From NCBI GenBank assembly GCA_031553655.1, contig JAVBLG010000077.1:1-5545 (forward strand): a stretch of DNA of 5,545 bases. Reading direction: 5' to 3'. Below the pieces are notes generated by a model, which was not told the DNA's origin, did no database searches, and was given only the letters and a program-made list of their open reading frames with translations. The DNA comes from JAVBLG01 sp031553655. GTDB lineage: Bacteria; Desulfobacterota; Desulfovibrionia; Desulfovibrionales; Desulfovibrionaceae. This document shows, piece after piece, positions 1 to 5,480 of the stretch. The position numbers and the translations under genes are program-made. How positions within the stretch are numbered: the first letter of the stretch is position 1; each line of letters starts with the position of its first letter.

Positions 1-22
1 CCTTTTGATGTGCGCGCGTGCC

Positions 23-43
23 GGCAGGTCATTGCGACCTGCC
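23..43 (+). other. stem-loop upstream of the terminator
   Basis: A perfect 8-bp stem, GGCAGGTC (23-30) with GACCTGCC (36-43), closes a 5-base loop ATTGC. It lies one base before the terminator hairpin at 45-67. No gene is visible in bases 1-22, so it may be the 3' end of a transcript from outside the window. No U-run follows this stem, so by itself it is not an intrinsic terminator; its role is unknown. Confidence 0.55.
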
Positions 44-44
44 T

Positions 45-67
45 GAGGGCAATTACGCCCTTTTTTT
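45..67 (+). terminator. intrinsic (rho-independent) terminator
   Basis: AGGGC (46-50) pairs with GCCCT (57-61) around the loop AATTAC, and a G-U pair (45/62) can extend the stem. The stem runs straight into Ts at 61-67. This is the classic layout of an intrinsic terminator reading rightward, and it would end a transcription unit arriving from left of the window. The stem is short, but the preceding 8-bp hairpin (23-43) may help. A longer inverted repeat (50-84) competes for the same bases. Confidence 0.6.
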
Positions 68-84
68 AATAAAGGGCGTAATTG
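50..84. repeat. 14-bp inverted repeat overlapping the terminator
   Basis: Bases 50-63 (CAATTACGCCCTTT) are the exact reverse complement of 71-84, with a 7-base spacer. The left arm contains the loop, 3' stem arm and first part of the U-run of the terminator at 45-67, so the two RNA folds are mutually exclusive. The terminator folds first during rightward transcription. The longer hairpin can form only in read-through RNA or in leftward transcripts. Confidence 0.6.
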
Positions 85-189
85 GAGCTAAAATATATGC
101 GTATTTAGACCAAAATGCCCAGAATTAGTCAACTTTCGGCACTTTTTTGAATAAATAAAATTTGCAACAAAAAAACGGCTATTTATTCA

Positions 190-900
190 GTGTTTCCCTA
201 TATAAAAATAAGAGGGGCGCAAGCCTGGAATCTTGGAGAAGGTCTTGGCAGCGGTGCCACTGCAAGCCAACAGGCGGTTCGGGCCGCAATGGCGGCTTAT
301 GATGCAAGTTTTGCCATTCATAATGACAAAAATATTGCACAAAGTGACTACAATGCAGTAGAAGCAGCTATTAATGGGCATATTAGCGATATGCGTAGTA
401 CAGAATTTCCCAACATTGATGACTGGAACAATTTACCATGGTATGAACGTCAACAAAAAGAGTTTGAATATGCGGAAACAGCCCTACCCCATATACTGGC
501 AGGCGTATGCGTTTATGGAGTGCTCAATGATGTTCCCGCAGGCTCAGCGCAAAAAGTAGGAGCAGAGGCTGTAGCCGCTTATGGGAACTTTAACGGTAAT
601 ACCATTATCACGCAAGAATTTGCGCAAAAAGCTCTGCACGCCATCGACAAAGCCATTGAGGACAAGGACAAAATCAGGGCGCATCTTGGCGCGTTACAGA
701 ACCGTCTGGAGAACACTATCTCCAACCTCAATATTCAGGCTGAAAGCTTGCAATCTGCCGAATCGCGCATTTCCGACGTGGACGTGGCCACGGAAATGAC
801 CGAATTCACACGTCATCAAATCCTTACCCAATCAGCTGTGGCGATGCTGGCCCAGGCCAACAGCCTGCCAAAAATGGCTTTGCAGCTCATAGGGGGATAA
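190..900 (+). CDS. Flagellin C-terminal domain fused to an unrecognised N-terminal part; probable flagellin remnant or chimera
   Basis: The ORF gives 236 residues from a GTG at 190. Residues ~138-236 are unmistakably flagellin C-terminal domain: an ITQEFAQKALHAIDKAI helix, then AHLGALQNRLENTISNL, AESRISDVDVATEM and a SLPKMALQLIGG end, as in Desulfovibrio flagellins. In a real filament this helical region packs in the core against the flagellin N-terminal domain. That N-terminal domain is missing, and bases 1-189 do not encode it. Residues 1-~137 match nothing I recognise and contain Trp13, Trp79, Trp84 and Cys107, residues that are rare or absent in flagellins. Base composition shifts too: 301-420 is 43/120 G+C, whereas 721-840 is 60/120. 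The GTG has no visible Shine-Dalgarno; an in-frame ATG at 289 is an alternative start, also with a poor site. It probably cannot polymerise normally. It could be a decaying pseudogene, a recombination product or a novel fusion. The domain call is firm; its status as an expressed gene is not. Confidence 0.7.
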   Translation: MFPYIKIRGAQAWNLGEGLGSGATASQQAVRAAMAAYDASFAIHNDKNIAQSDYNAVEAAINGHISDMRSTEFPNIDDWNNLPWYERQQKEFEYAETALPHILAGVCVYGVLNDVPAGSAQKVGAEAVAAYGNFNGNTIITQEFAQKALHAIDKAIEDKDKIRAHLGALQNRLENTISNLNIQAESLQSAESRISDVDVATEMTEFTRHQILTQSAVAMLAQANSLPKMALQLIGG

Positions 901-903
901 AAT

Positions 904-989
904 TTGAAAAAAATTTGCATTAGCCATGCGCGCGCGTATATACGCGCGCAATACACGCGCACGCGAATACAACATATTGAAAAAATTTG
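904..989. repeat. near-identical A-rich direct repeats bracketing a structured segment
   Basis: TTGAAAAAAATTTG at 904-917 recurs as TTGAAAAAATTTG at 977-989, differing by one A. A 10-base exact repeat AATTTGAAAA also occurs at 901-910 and 984-993. The copies sit on either side of the alternating GC-rich palindromic tract. The right-hand copy supplies the -35 element of the promoter at 977-1006. Low sequence complexity means that chance similarity is possible. Confidence 0.45.
925..965. repeat. alternating purine-pyrimidine tracts with a 20-bp perfect palindrome
   Basis: Bases 925-950 alternate pyrimidine and purine without a break (26 bp), and 952-965 do so again (14 bp); most steps are CG or GC. 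Within this, 930-949 is a perfect 20-bp palindrome centred on TATA, able to form an 8-bp hairpin stem with a 4-base loop. Such tracts are known to favour left-handed Z-DNA or cruciforms under negative supercoiling. It lies 24 bases after the flagellin-like stop codon. No U-run follows, so it is not a standard terminator. A shorter alternating GC tract also occurs at 8-21. Confidence 0.6.
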
Positions 990-1006
990 AAAATATGCTA
1001 TATAAT
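977..1006 (+). promoter_or_regulatory. sigma70-type promoter for the small operon
   Basis: TTGAAA (977-982) and a perfect TATAAT (1001-1006) are separated by 18 bp. The expected transcription start is near 1012-1014, giving a leader of only about 20 bases before the ATG at 1033. This is the strongest promoter-like sequence in the window and would drive the genes at 1033 and 1239. Confidence 0.65.
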
Positions 1007-1028
1007 ACCTCCAAAATCCTCTGGAGGT
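1007..1028 (+). promoter_or_regulatory. inverted repeat sequestering the Shine-Dalgarno site, nested at the transcription start
   Basis: ACCTCCA (1007-1013) is the exact reverse complement of TGGAGGT (1022-1028), with an 8-base loop. The right arm is the Shine-Dalgarno GGAGG of the gene at 1033. The left arm abuts the -10 box and lies almost wholly before the predicted start of transcription. RNA begun at the local promoter would lack that arm and expose the ribosome site, while read-through RNA from upstream would fold and hide it. As DNA, the same repeat could instead be a repressor operator covering +1. Confidence 0.5.
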
Positions 1029-1032
1029 AGAA

Positions 1033-1236
1033 ATGAACCACGGCAAAAATAATCGTGTTCCCGCAGACAAAGCAAAGCGCCCGCAGCCCGACAATAAGGA
1101 CGCAAGCGCCACGCCCCCCGAAGACCCGGAGGCTTTGCGTAAACGGATTCTGGCGAGAGTAGGCGAACTGGATGACGTCGGTGTTTTGGTTCTGGATAAG
1201 AAAATCCAAGACATCATGAAGAAATATGGAGACTGA
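1033..1236 (+). CDS. Small hypothetical protein (67 aa), first gene of a two-gene operon
   Basis: The ATG at 1033 has a strong GGAGG (1023-1027) five bases upstream and a good promoter behind it, which makes this small ORF credible. I do not recognise the family. Residues 1-~32 are polar, rich in Pro, Asn, Asp, Lys and Ala, and probably disordered. Residues ~33-67 look helical, with alternating charged and hydrophobic residues (EALRKRILARVGELDD, then VGVLVLDKKIQDIMKKYGD). There is no signal peptide, membrane segment or Cys, so a small cytosolic protein is expected. Its stop codon lies two bases before the ATG of the lipoprotein gene, so the two are probably translated in a coupled way. Function is unknown. 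Confidence 0.65.
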   Translation: MNHGKNNRVPADKAKRPQPDNKDASATPPEDPEALRKRILARVGELDDVGVLVLDKKIQDIMKKYGD

Positions 1237-1238
1237 AA

Positions 1239-1556
1239 ATGCAATCCAAATTGCTGTTCCCTGCCATGCTCACTGTTTTGCCCATGCTTTTATCCGCCTG
1301 CGCCAACATGCCGACCGCGCCGTCGCAAATAACCGGGTCGTATACTTCCGAACTCAAATACATGAACCACGATTGCCCGCAACTGACCATAGAGATTAAC
1401 ACCCTGGCCAGACGGGAATCACAGTTGGCAGTGGCTCAGGAGCAGCGAATCAAATCAAGCACGGTACCCACCACGAGCGGAAAATGCCGCTTGACGAAGT
1501 ACACTCAAAACCGCCCCACTACCCGCAAAAACAAAATATTGCCGTTCACATGCTAA
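1239..1556 (+). CDS. Predicted small lipoprotein (105 aa) with an aberrant C-terminal tail
   Basis: GGAG (1228-1231) lies seven bases before the ATG, inside the end of the upstream gene. Residues 1-20 form a lipoprotein signal peptide: a Lys at 4, a hydrophobic stretch rich in Leu, Pro and Met, then the lipobox LSAC with the lipidated Cys at 21. Ala at +2 would suggest outer-membrane sorting by the E. coli Lol rule; applying that here is inference. Residues 30-74 (SYTSELKYMNHDCPQL and an NTLARRESQLAVAQEQR helix) resemble the Y...C.QL..E...L..R...L...Q pattern of small envelope lipoproteins of unknown function that I recall from Desulfovibrio and other proteobacteria. From residue ~75 the sequence turns basic and Thr/Pro-rich and ends in Cys, without the helical end I would expect. 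The other two frames do not restore one, so a deletion or drift is possible. Role is unknown. Confidence 0.65.
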   Translation: MQSKLLFPAMLTVLPMLLSACANMPTAPSQITGSYTSELKYMNHDCPQLTIEINTLARRESQLAVAQEQRIKSSTVPTTSGKCRLTKYTQNRPTTRKNKILPFTC

Positions 1557-1563
1557 TATGATA

Positions 1564-1591
1564 TTCATCCAAGGTTTAACAGATGTTTAAT
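1564..1591 (+). promoter_or_regulatory. candidate recA promoter with an SOS (LexA)-like box
   Basis: TTTAAC (1575-1580) and GTTTAA (1585-1590) form an inverted repeat around AGAT with one mismatched pair. The core AAC-AGAT-GTT-T fits the central part of the Gram-positive LexA (Cheo) box, whose consensus core is GAAC-N4-GTTC, although the outer C/G bases are absent. GTTTAA is also directly repeated at 1574 and 1585, an 11-bp period. A weak promoter could overlap it: TTCATC (1564-1569), a 16-bp gap, TTTAAT (1586-1591). recA is commonly LexA-controlled, so the location fits. The Desulfovibrio box cannot be confirmed from this sequence. Confidence 0.3.
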
Positions 1592-1596
1592 GGCCT

Positions 1597-1608
1597 TATC
1601 GGCCGATA
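1597..1608. promoter_or_regulatory. 12-bp perfect palindrome upstream of recA
   Basis: TATCGGCCGATA is a perfect palindrome ending 33 bases before the recA ATG. It could be a dimeric regulator site near the recA transcription start. As RNA it would give only a 4-bp stem, so a terminator role is unlikely. A short ATTGCAAT palindrome follows at 1612-1619. Confidence 0.3.
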
Positions 1609-1641
1609 TGAATTGCAATATTTTCATGGAGAAAAATCCAC

Positions 1642-2742
1642 ATGGCCAAAAAGCCCCAGTTAACCCCTGAAGAAGCCCGCAACGAAGCCCTTAAAACAGC
1701 GCTCGACACCATTGAGCGCAAGTTCGGCAAGGGCGCGGTAATGAAGCTTTCGGACGACGCCAAAGTGAACGTCCCCGTGATCCCCACCGGGTCCATAGGG
1801 CTTGATCTGGCTCTGGGCGTGGGCGGCATACCGCGCGGGCGCGTCACCGAAATTTTTGGTCCGGAATCTTCTGGCAAAACAACGCTGACCTTGCACATCA
1901 TTGCCGAGTGCCAGAAAATGGGCGGCACCTGCGCCTTTGTGGACGCGGAGCACGCCCTTGACGTTACTTATGCCCGAAGGCTAGGCGTAAAAACTGACGA
2001 ATTGCTCATTTCCCAACCCGACTTCGGCGAGCAAGCTCTGGAAATCGCCGATCTTCTAGTGCGTTCCGGCTCGGTGGATCTGGTGGTAATCGACTCGGTG
2101 GCCGCGCTCATTCCCGAGGCCGAGCTGCTTGGCGAAATGGGCAACACCCAGGTTGGCGGTCACGCTCGCCTCATGTCCCACGCCATGCGCAAACTCACCG
2201 GCACCATTCACAAATCAAAGGCCGCCGTTATATTCATCAACCAAATCCGCATGAAAATCGGCGTGCAGGGCTACGGCAGCCCTGAGACCACCACCGGCGG
2301 CAACGCGCTAAAATTTTATTCCTCAGTGCGCCTCGACATCCGCAGAATACAGACCCTCAAGGACAAAGAGGAATCCTTTGGCTCGCGCACCAAGGTCAAG
2401 GTAGTAAAAAACAAAATGGCCCCGCCCTTCCGGGCGGCTGTTTTTGATATTCTTTTCGGCCAGGGCATTTCTCGTTCAGGCGAATTACTTGATATAGGCG
2501 TGTCCGCAAAAATCATTGAGCAAAGCGGCTCGTGGTTCGCCTTTGGCCAGGAAAAGCTGGGCCAGGGCAAAGAAAAAGTGCGGGCTTTGCTCGACGAGGA
2601 TGAAGATTTGCGCAAGGCAGTCGAGGCCAAGGTGATCGAACACCTGGGCATGCATCCGAATGACTTTATACCCCCGATGGAAGAAGACGGCGGCGAGGAC
2701 ATGGGCGAGGACGCCGAAGATCTCTTGCCGATTGAAGAATAA
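1642..2742 (+). CDS. recA: RecA recombinase
   Basis: RecA forms ATP-dependent filaments on single-stranded DNA, carries out homology search and strand exchange, and stimulates LexA self-cleavage in the SOS response. The 366-residue protein is full length (E. coli RecA is 353). Visible landmarks: N-terminal oligomerisation helix ~10-35; Walker A GPESSGKTT at 73-81; the catalytic Glu103 within DAEHALD; Walker B LVVIDS at 147-152; the L1 region around GEMGNTQVGGHARLMSHAMRK (164-184); Gln201 in FINQIRMKIG and the L2 loop to ~220, with GYGSPETTTGG; then RLDIRRI and VKVVKNK. The tail (347-366) is strongly acidic, as is usual for RecA, where it tempers DNA binding. No intein or frameshift is present. 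The ATG is supported by GGAG at 1628-1631 and by the family-typical MAKK start. A candidate SOS-type box lies at 1573-1591. Directly downstream is alaS. Confidence 0.98.
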   Translation: MAKKPQLTPEEARNEALKTALDTIERKFGKGAVMKLSDDAKVNVPVIPTGSIGLDLALGVGGIPRGRVTEIFGPESSGKTTLTLHIIAECQKMGGTCAFVDAEHALDVTYARRLGVKTDELLISQPDFGEQALEIADLLVRSGSVDLVVIDSVAALIPEAELLGEMGNTQVGGHARLMSHAMRKLTGTIHKSKAAVIFINQIRMKIGVQGYGSPETTTGGNALKFYSSVRLDIRRIQTLKDKEESFGSRTKVKVVKNKMAPPFRAAVFDILFGQGISRSGELLDIGVSAKIIEQSGSWFAFGQEKLGQGKEKVRALLDEDEDLRKAVEAKVIEHLGMHPNDFIPPMEEDGGEDMGEDAEDLLPIEE

Positions 2743-2753
2743 GAATACTTCCA

Positions 2754-2770
2754 TTCCCTCGCCAAGGGAA
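2754..2770. other. recA-alaS intergenic hairpin
   Basis: TTCCCT (2754-2759) pairs with AGGGAA (2765-2770) around a 5-base loop, 12 bases after the recA stop. It is followed by A residues rather than Ts, so it does not read as an intrinsic terminator rightward. It may stabilise or mark a processing point in a recA-alaS transcript. The rest of the 72-base gap is AT-rich with TATATT-like sequence (2789-2794) but no matching -35, so a separate alaS promoter is unproven. Confidence 0.35.
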
Positions 2771-2814
2771 AAAATAGTCATAATATCGTATATTTAAAAA
2801 TCAGGAACAAACTT

Positions 2815-5457
2815 ATGCTCACAGCAAAAGAAATACGCCGCCGCTTCCTTGAATATTTCAGGAGCAACAGCCATGAAGTGGTGTCTTCTTCGCCGCTGCT
2901 GCCTCAGGACGACGCCACCCTGCTCTTCACCAATGCGGGCATGGTGCAGTTCAAAAAAATCTTTCTGGGGCAGGAAAAACGCTCTTATTCCAGAGCCACC
3001 ACCTCCCAGAAATGCCTACGCGTAAGCGGCAAGCACAACGACCTCGAAAACGTGGGGCGCACGGCGCGGCATCACACTTTTTTTGAAATGCTCGGCAACT
3101 TTTCCTTTGGCGATTATTTCAAAGAAGAAGCCATCCGCCTGGCCTGGAACTTTGTGACTGTGGAACTCGGCCTGCCCAAAGAACGGCTCTACGTCACCAT
3201 TTACCAGGACGACCAGGAAGCCCACGACCTGTGGGTGAAGGTTACCGGCATCAGCCCGGATCGCGTCTACCGCCTGGGTGAGAAGGACAATTTCTGGTCC
3301 ATGGGCGACACCGGCCCCTGCGGCCCCTGCTCGGAAATTTACATCGACCAGGGCGCGGACATGGCCTGCGGCCCCAATTGCGGCATAGGATTGTGCGATT
3401 GCGACCGTTTTCTGGAAATATGGAACCTGGTGTTCATGCAGTACAACCAGTCGGAAGACGGTAAACGCACCCCCCTGCCCAAGCCTTCCATAGATACGGG
3501 CATGGGCCTGGAGCGGGTGGCGGCCGTGTGCCAGAACCAGCGTTCCAACTATGATTCCGATCTCTTTCAAGATTTCATCGGCTTCACCGCCAAGCTCGGC
3601 AATGTCGTCTACAAATCGGGAAATGAAGACATTGACACCGCGCTGCGGGTTATAGCCGACCACAGCCGCGCCGCCGCTTTTCTTATTGCCGACGGGGTGC
3701 TGCCTTCCAACGAAGGACGCGGCTATGTGCTGCGCCGCCTCATCCGCCGCGCCTGCCGCTTCGGCAACCTCATGGGCTTCCGCGAGTCGTTCCTTTACAA
3801 ATGCGCCCGCAAGGTTGCCGAGGTTATGGGCGAGGATTATCCCGAGCTGCTAAAGCATTCCGACTTCATCTGCCGAGCCATCAAGGAAGAAGAGGAACGT
3901 TTTTCCGTTACTCTGGAAAAGGGCCTCAATCTTCTGGAAGCGGAACTGGCCGATCTGTCCGCAGCCGGACAGAAAATCCTGCCGGGCGCTGTAGCCTTCA
4001 AACTTTACGACACCTTCGGCTTCCCCCTGGACATAGTTAACGACATTTGCGAAAAGCGCGGCTTTGCCGTGGACGAGCCGGGCTTCCAGGCCAATATGAA
4101 AGCCCAGGCCGATCGCGGCCGCGCCAACTGGAAGGGGTCTGGCGAGAAAGACCCGGCTGAACTTTTCCGTTCGCTCATGGAAGCCAACATCAAGTCCACA
4201 TTCAAAGGCTATGCCACCCTCGAAGGCAAATCCAAAATTACCGCCCTGCTCGATGCCGAAGGGCATCTAACTTCGCAGCTCAAGGCCGGCGAGAGCGGCT
4301 ATATGACCGTAGCTTCCACGCCGTTTTACGGCGAATCCGGCGGGCAGGTGGGCGATCTGGGGCAAGTGAGCTCCGTCGGGGGGCGGGCCGAAGTGAGTTC
4401 CACCAGCAAGGCCGGAACCGATCTCACTGTGCATCACATCACTGTTTCCGAGGGCAACCTGGAGGTTGGGCGCGAAGTTGAGCTGACCGTCCACGAAAAC
4501 GATCGTCTGGCCTCGGCCCGCAACCATACCAGCACCCATCTGCTGCATGCCGCGTTAAAGAGCGTCCTTGGTTCCCATGTGCATCAGAAAGGCTCGTTGG
4601 TCGCCCCTGACCGTCTGCGCTTCGACTTCACCCATATCGCGGCCATGAGCGACAAGGAAATTGCCGCCGTGGAACGCGAGGTCAACCGCATGATTCTGGC
4701 CGACTTGTCCGTTTCCGACGTGGAACAAAGCCGCGAAGCAGCCATAGCCGGAGGCGCGGTCGCCCTTTTTGGTGAAAAGTATGGCGACAAGGTGCGCGTG
4801 GTAAGCATTGGCGGCTCACAGGACAAGGAGTCGGTGGAACTTTGCGGCGGCACGCATCTGCATTCAACAGGTCAGGCCGGATGTTTCCTCATTCTAAGCG
4901 AATCCGGAGTGGCCGCCGGGGTACGGCGCATTGAAGCGGCCACCGGCTGGAACGCCCTTGCTGTTGTCAACGAGCAGCGGGCCGAAGCGCGGCAGTCCGC
5001 CGCCCTGCTTAAAGCCAGGCCCGGCGAGCTTGTCTCCAAAATTGATACCCTGCAAAAAGAAGTAAAAACTTTGCGTAAGCGCGGCGTGTCAGCCGAGGGG
5101 AACAATGGCGGGCATCTGGACAATATCGAAACCATAAATAATATAACAGTATTGGCTGCGGCGGTTGAAGCCGAAGGCCCCAAAGAACTGCGCGAGCTTA
5201 TGGACGGGGTGCGCTCTAAGCATTCCGACAATACTGTGGCTTGTCTGGCAGCCAAACATGACGGCAAGGTCAACATCATAATATATGTTTCCAAAGACCT
5301 GCATTCCAAGTTCACGGCCCCAGCCCTGATTAAGGATGTGGCCGCGCCTCTTGGCGGCTCGGGCGGGGGCAGACCGGATCTGGCCCAGGCCGGGGGAACC
5401 AACCCCGACGGGCTTGACGAGGCTTTTGCCGTGCTGCGCAAGCTTGTAGCCGGGTAA
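2815..5457 (+). CDS. alaS: Alanyl-tRNA synthetase
   Basis: A cytosolic class II aminoacyl-tRNA synthetase that activates alanine with ATP and charges tRNA-Ala, normally recognising the G3-U70 acceptor pair. The 880 residues match the usual full length (E. coli 875). The catalytic core occupies ~1-250: motif 2 region RHHTFFEMLGNFSFGDYF (85-102), GPCGPCSEIYID (167-178) and motif 3 GMGLERVA (229-236). A four-Cys patch (C185, C189, C194, C196) lies in the core, as in many bacterial AlaRS. The tRNA-recognition region follows (~250-455). The editing domain that clears Ser- and Gly-tRNA-Ala carries its zinc ligands intact: H571 and H575 in HTSTH, C677 and H681 in CGGTH. A short coiled-coil-like stretch (~740-757) leads to the C-Ala (DHHA1-type) domain, with its glycine-rich GGSGGGRPDLAQAGG at 847-861. 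AGGA (2803-2806), eight bases before the ATG, and the family-typical MLTAKEIRRRFLEYF start support this start codon. Confidence 0.98.
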   Translation: MLTAKEIRRRFLEYFRSNSHEVVSSSPLLPQDDATLLFTNAGMVQFKKIFLGQEKRSYSRATTSQKCLRVSGKHNDLENVGRTARHHTFFEMLGNFSFGDYFKEEAIRLAWNFVTVELGLPKERLYVTIYQDDQEAHDLWVKVTGISPDRVYRLGEKDNFWSMGDTGPCGPCSEIYIDQGADMACGPNCGIGLCDCDRFLEIWNLVFMQYNQSEDGKRTPLPKPSIDTGMGLERVAAVCQNQRSNYDSDLFQDFIGFTAKLGNVVYKSGNEDIDTALRVIADHSRAAAFLIADGVLPSNEGRGYVLRRLIRRACRFGNLMGFRESFLYKCARKVAEVMGEDYPELLKHSDFICRAIKEEEERFSVTLEKGLNLLEAELADLSAAGQKILPGAVAFKLYDTFGFPLDIVNDICEKRGFAVDEPGFQANMKAQADRGRANWKGSGEKDPAELFRSLMEANIKSTFKGYATLEGKSKITALLDAEGHLTSQLKAGESGYMTVASTPFYGESGGQVGDLGQVSSVGGRAEVSSTSKAGTDLTVHHITVSEGNLEVGREVELTVHENDRLASARNHTSTHLLHAALKSVLGSHVHQKGSLVAPDRLRFDFTHIAAMSDKEIAAVEREVNRMILADLSVSDVEQSREAAIAGGAVALFGEKYGDKVRVVSIGGSQDKESVELCGGTHLHSTGQAGCFLILSESGVAAGVRRIEAATGWNALAVVNEQRAEARQSAALLKARPGELVSKIDTLQKEVKTLRKRGVSAEGNNGGHLDNIETINNITVLAAAVEAEGPKELRELMDGVRSKHSDNTVACLAAKHDGKVNIIIYVSKDLHSKFTAPALIKDVAAPLGGSGGGRPDLAQAGGTNPDGLDEAFAVLRKLVAG

Positions 5458-5480
5458 AAAGAGGAAGAATTTGAGGATTG

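Noticed and set aside
137..150. Sigma54-like sequence CGGCAC...TTGA before the flagellin-like ORF
   Set aside because: The spacing between the GG and the would-be GC element is one base short and the second element reads GA instead of GC; sigma54 promoters tolerate such changes poorly.
156..184. Sigma28-like TAAAATTT followed by GGCTATTT
   Set aside because: The -35 half is attractive, but the -10 half matches GCCGATAA at only about half its positions and the spacing is off; not enough to call.
1..189. A missing flagellin N-terminal domain encoded upstream in another frame
   Set aside because: The region is AT-rich with a terminator and stops in all frames, and no frame shows the conserved N-terminal flagellin motifs.
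930..949. The palindrome as an intrinsic terminator of the flagellin-like gene
   Set aside because: The hairpin is followed by AATACACGCG rather than a T-run.
816..1244. 142-codon minus-strand frame spanning the flagellin end, the gap and the small gene
   Set aside because: It overlaps the flagellin C-terminal domain and the small gene with its strong promoter and ribosome site, and it crosses the palindromic tract; no independent support.
2316..2765. 149-codon minus-strand frame opposite the end of recA
   Set aside because: Ser-rich shadow of recA codons with no features of its own.
3016..3663. 215-codon open frame on the minus strand
   Set aside because: It lies entirely inside alaS, which is unambiguously coding on the + strand; the frame is open because of the codon bias of a GC-rich gene, and its translation shows no recognisable domain.
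4872..5441. 189-codon open frame on the minus strand
   Set aside because: Antisense to the alaS C-terminal region, low-complexity Ser/Arg/Ala-rich translation, no ribosome site or family features.
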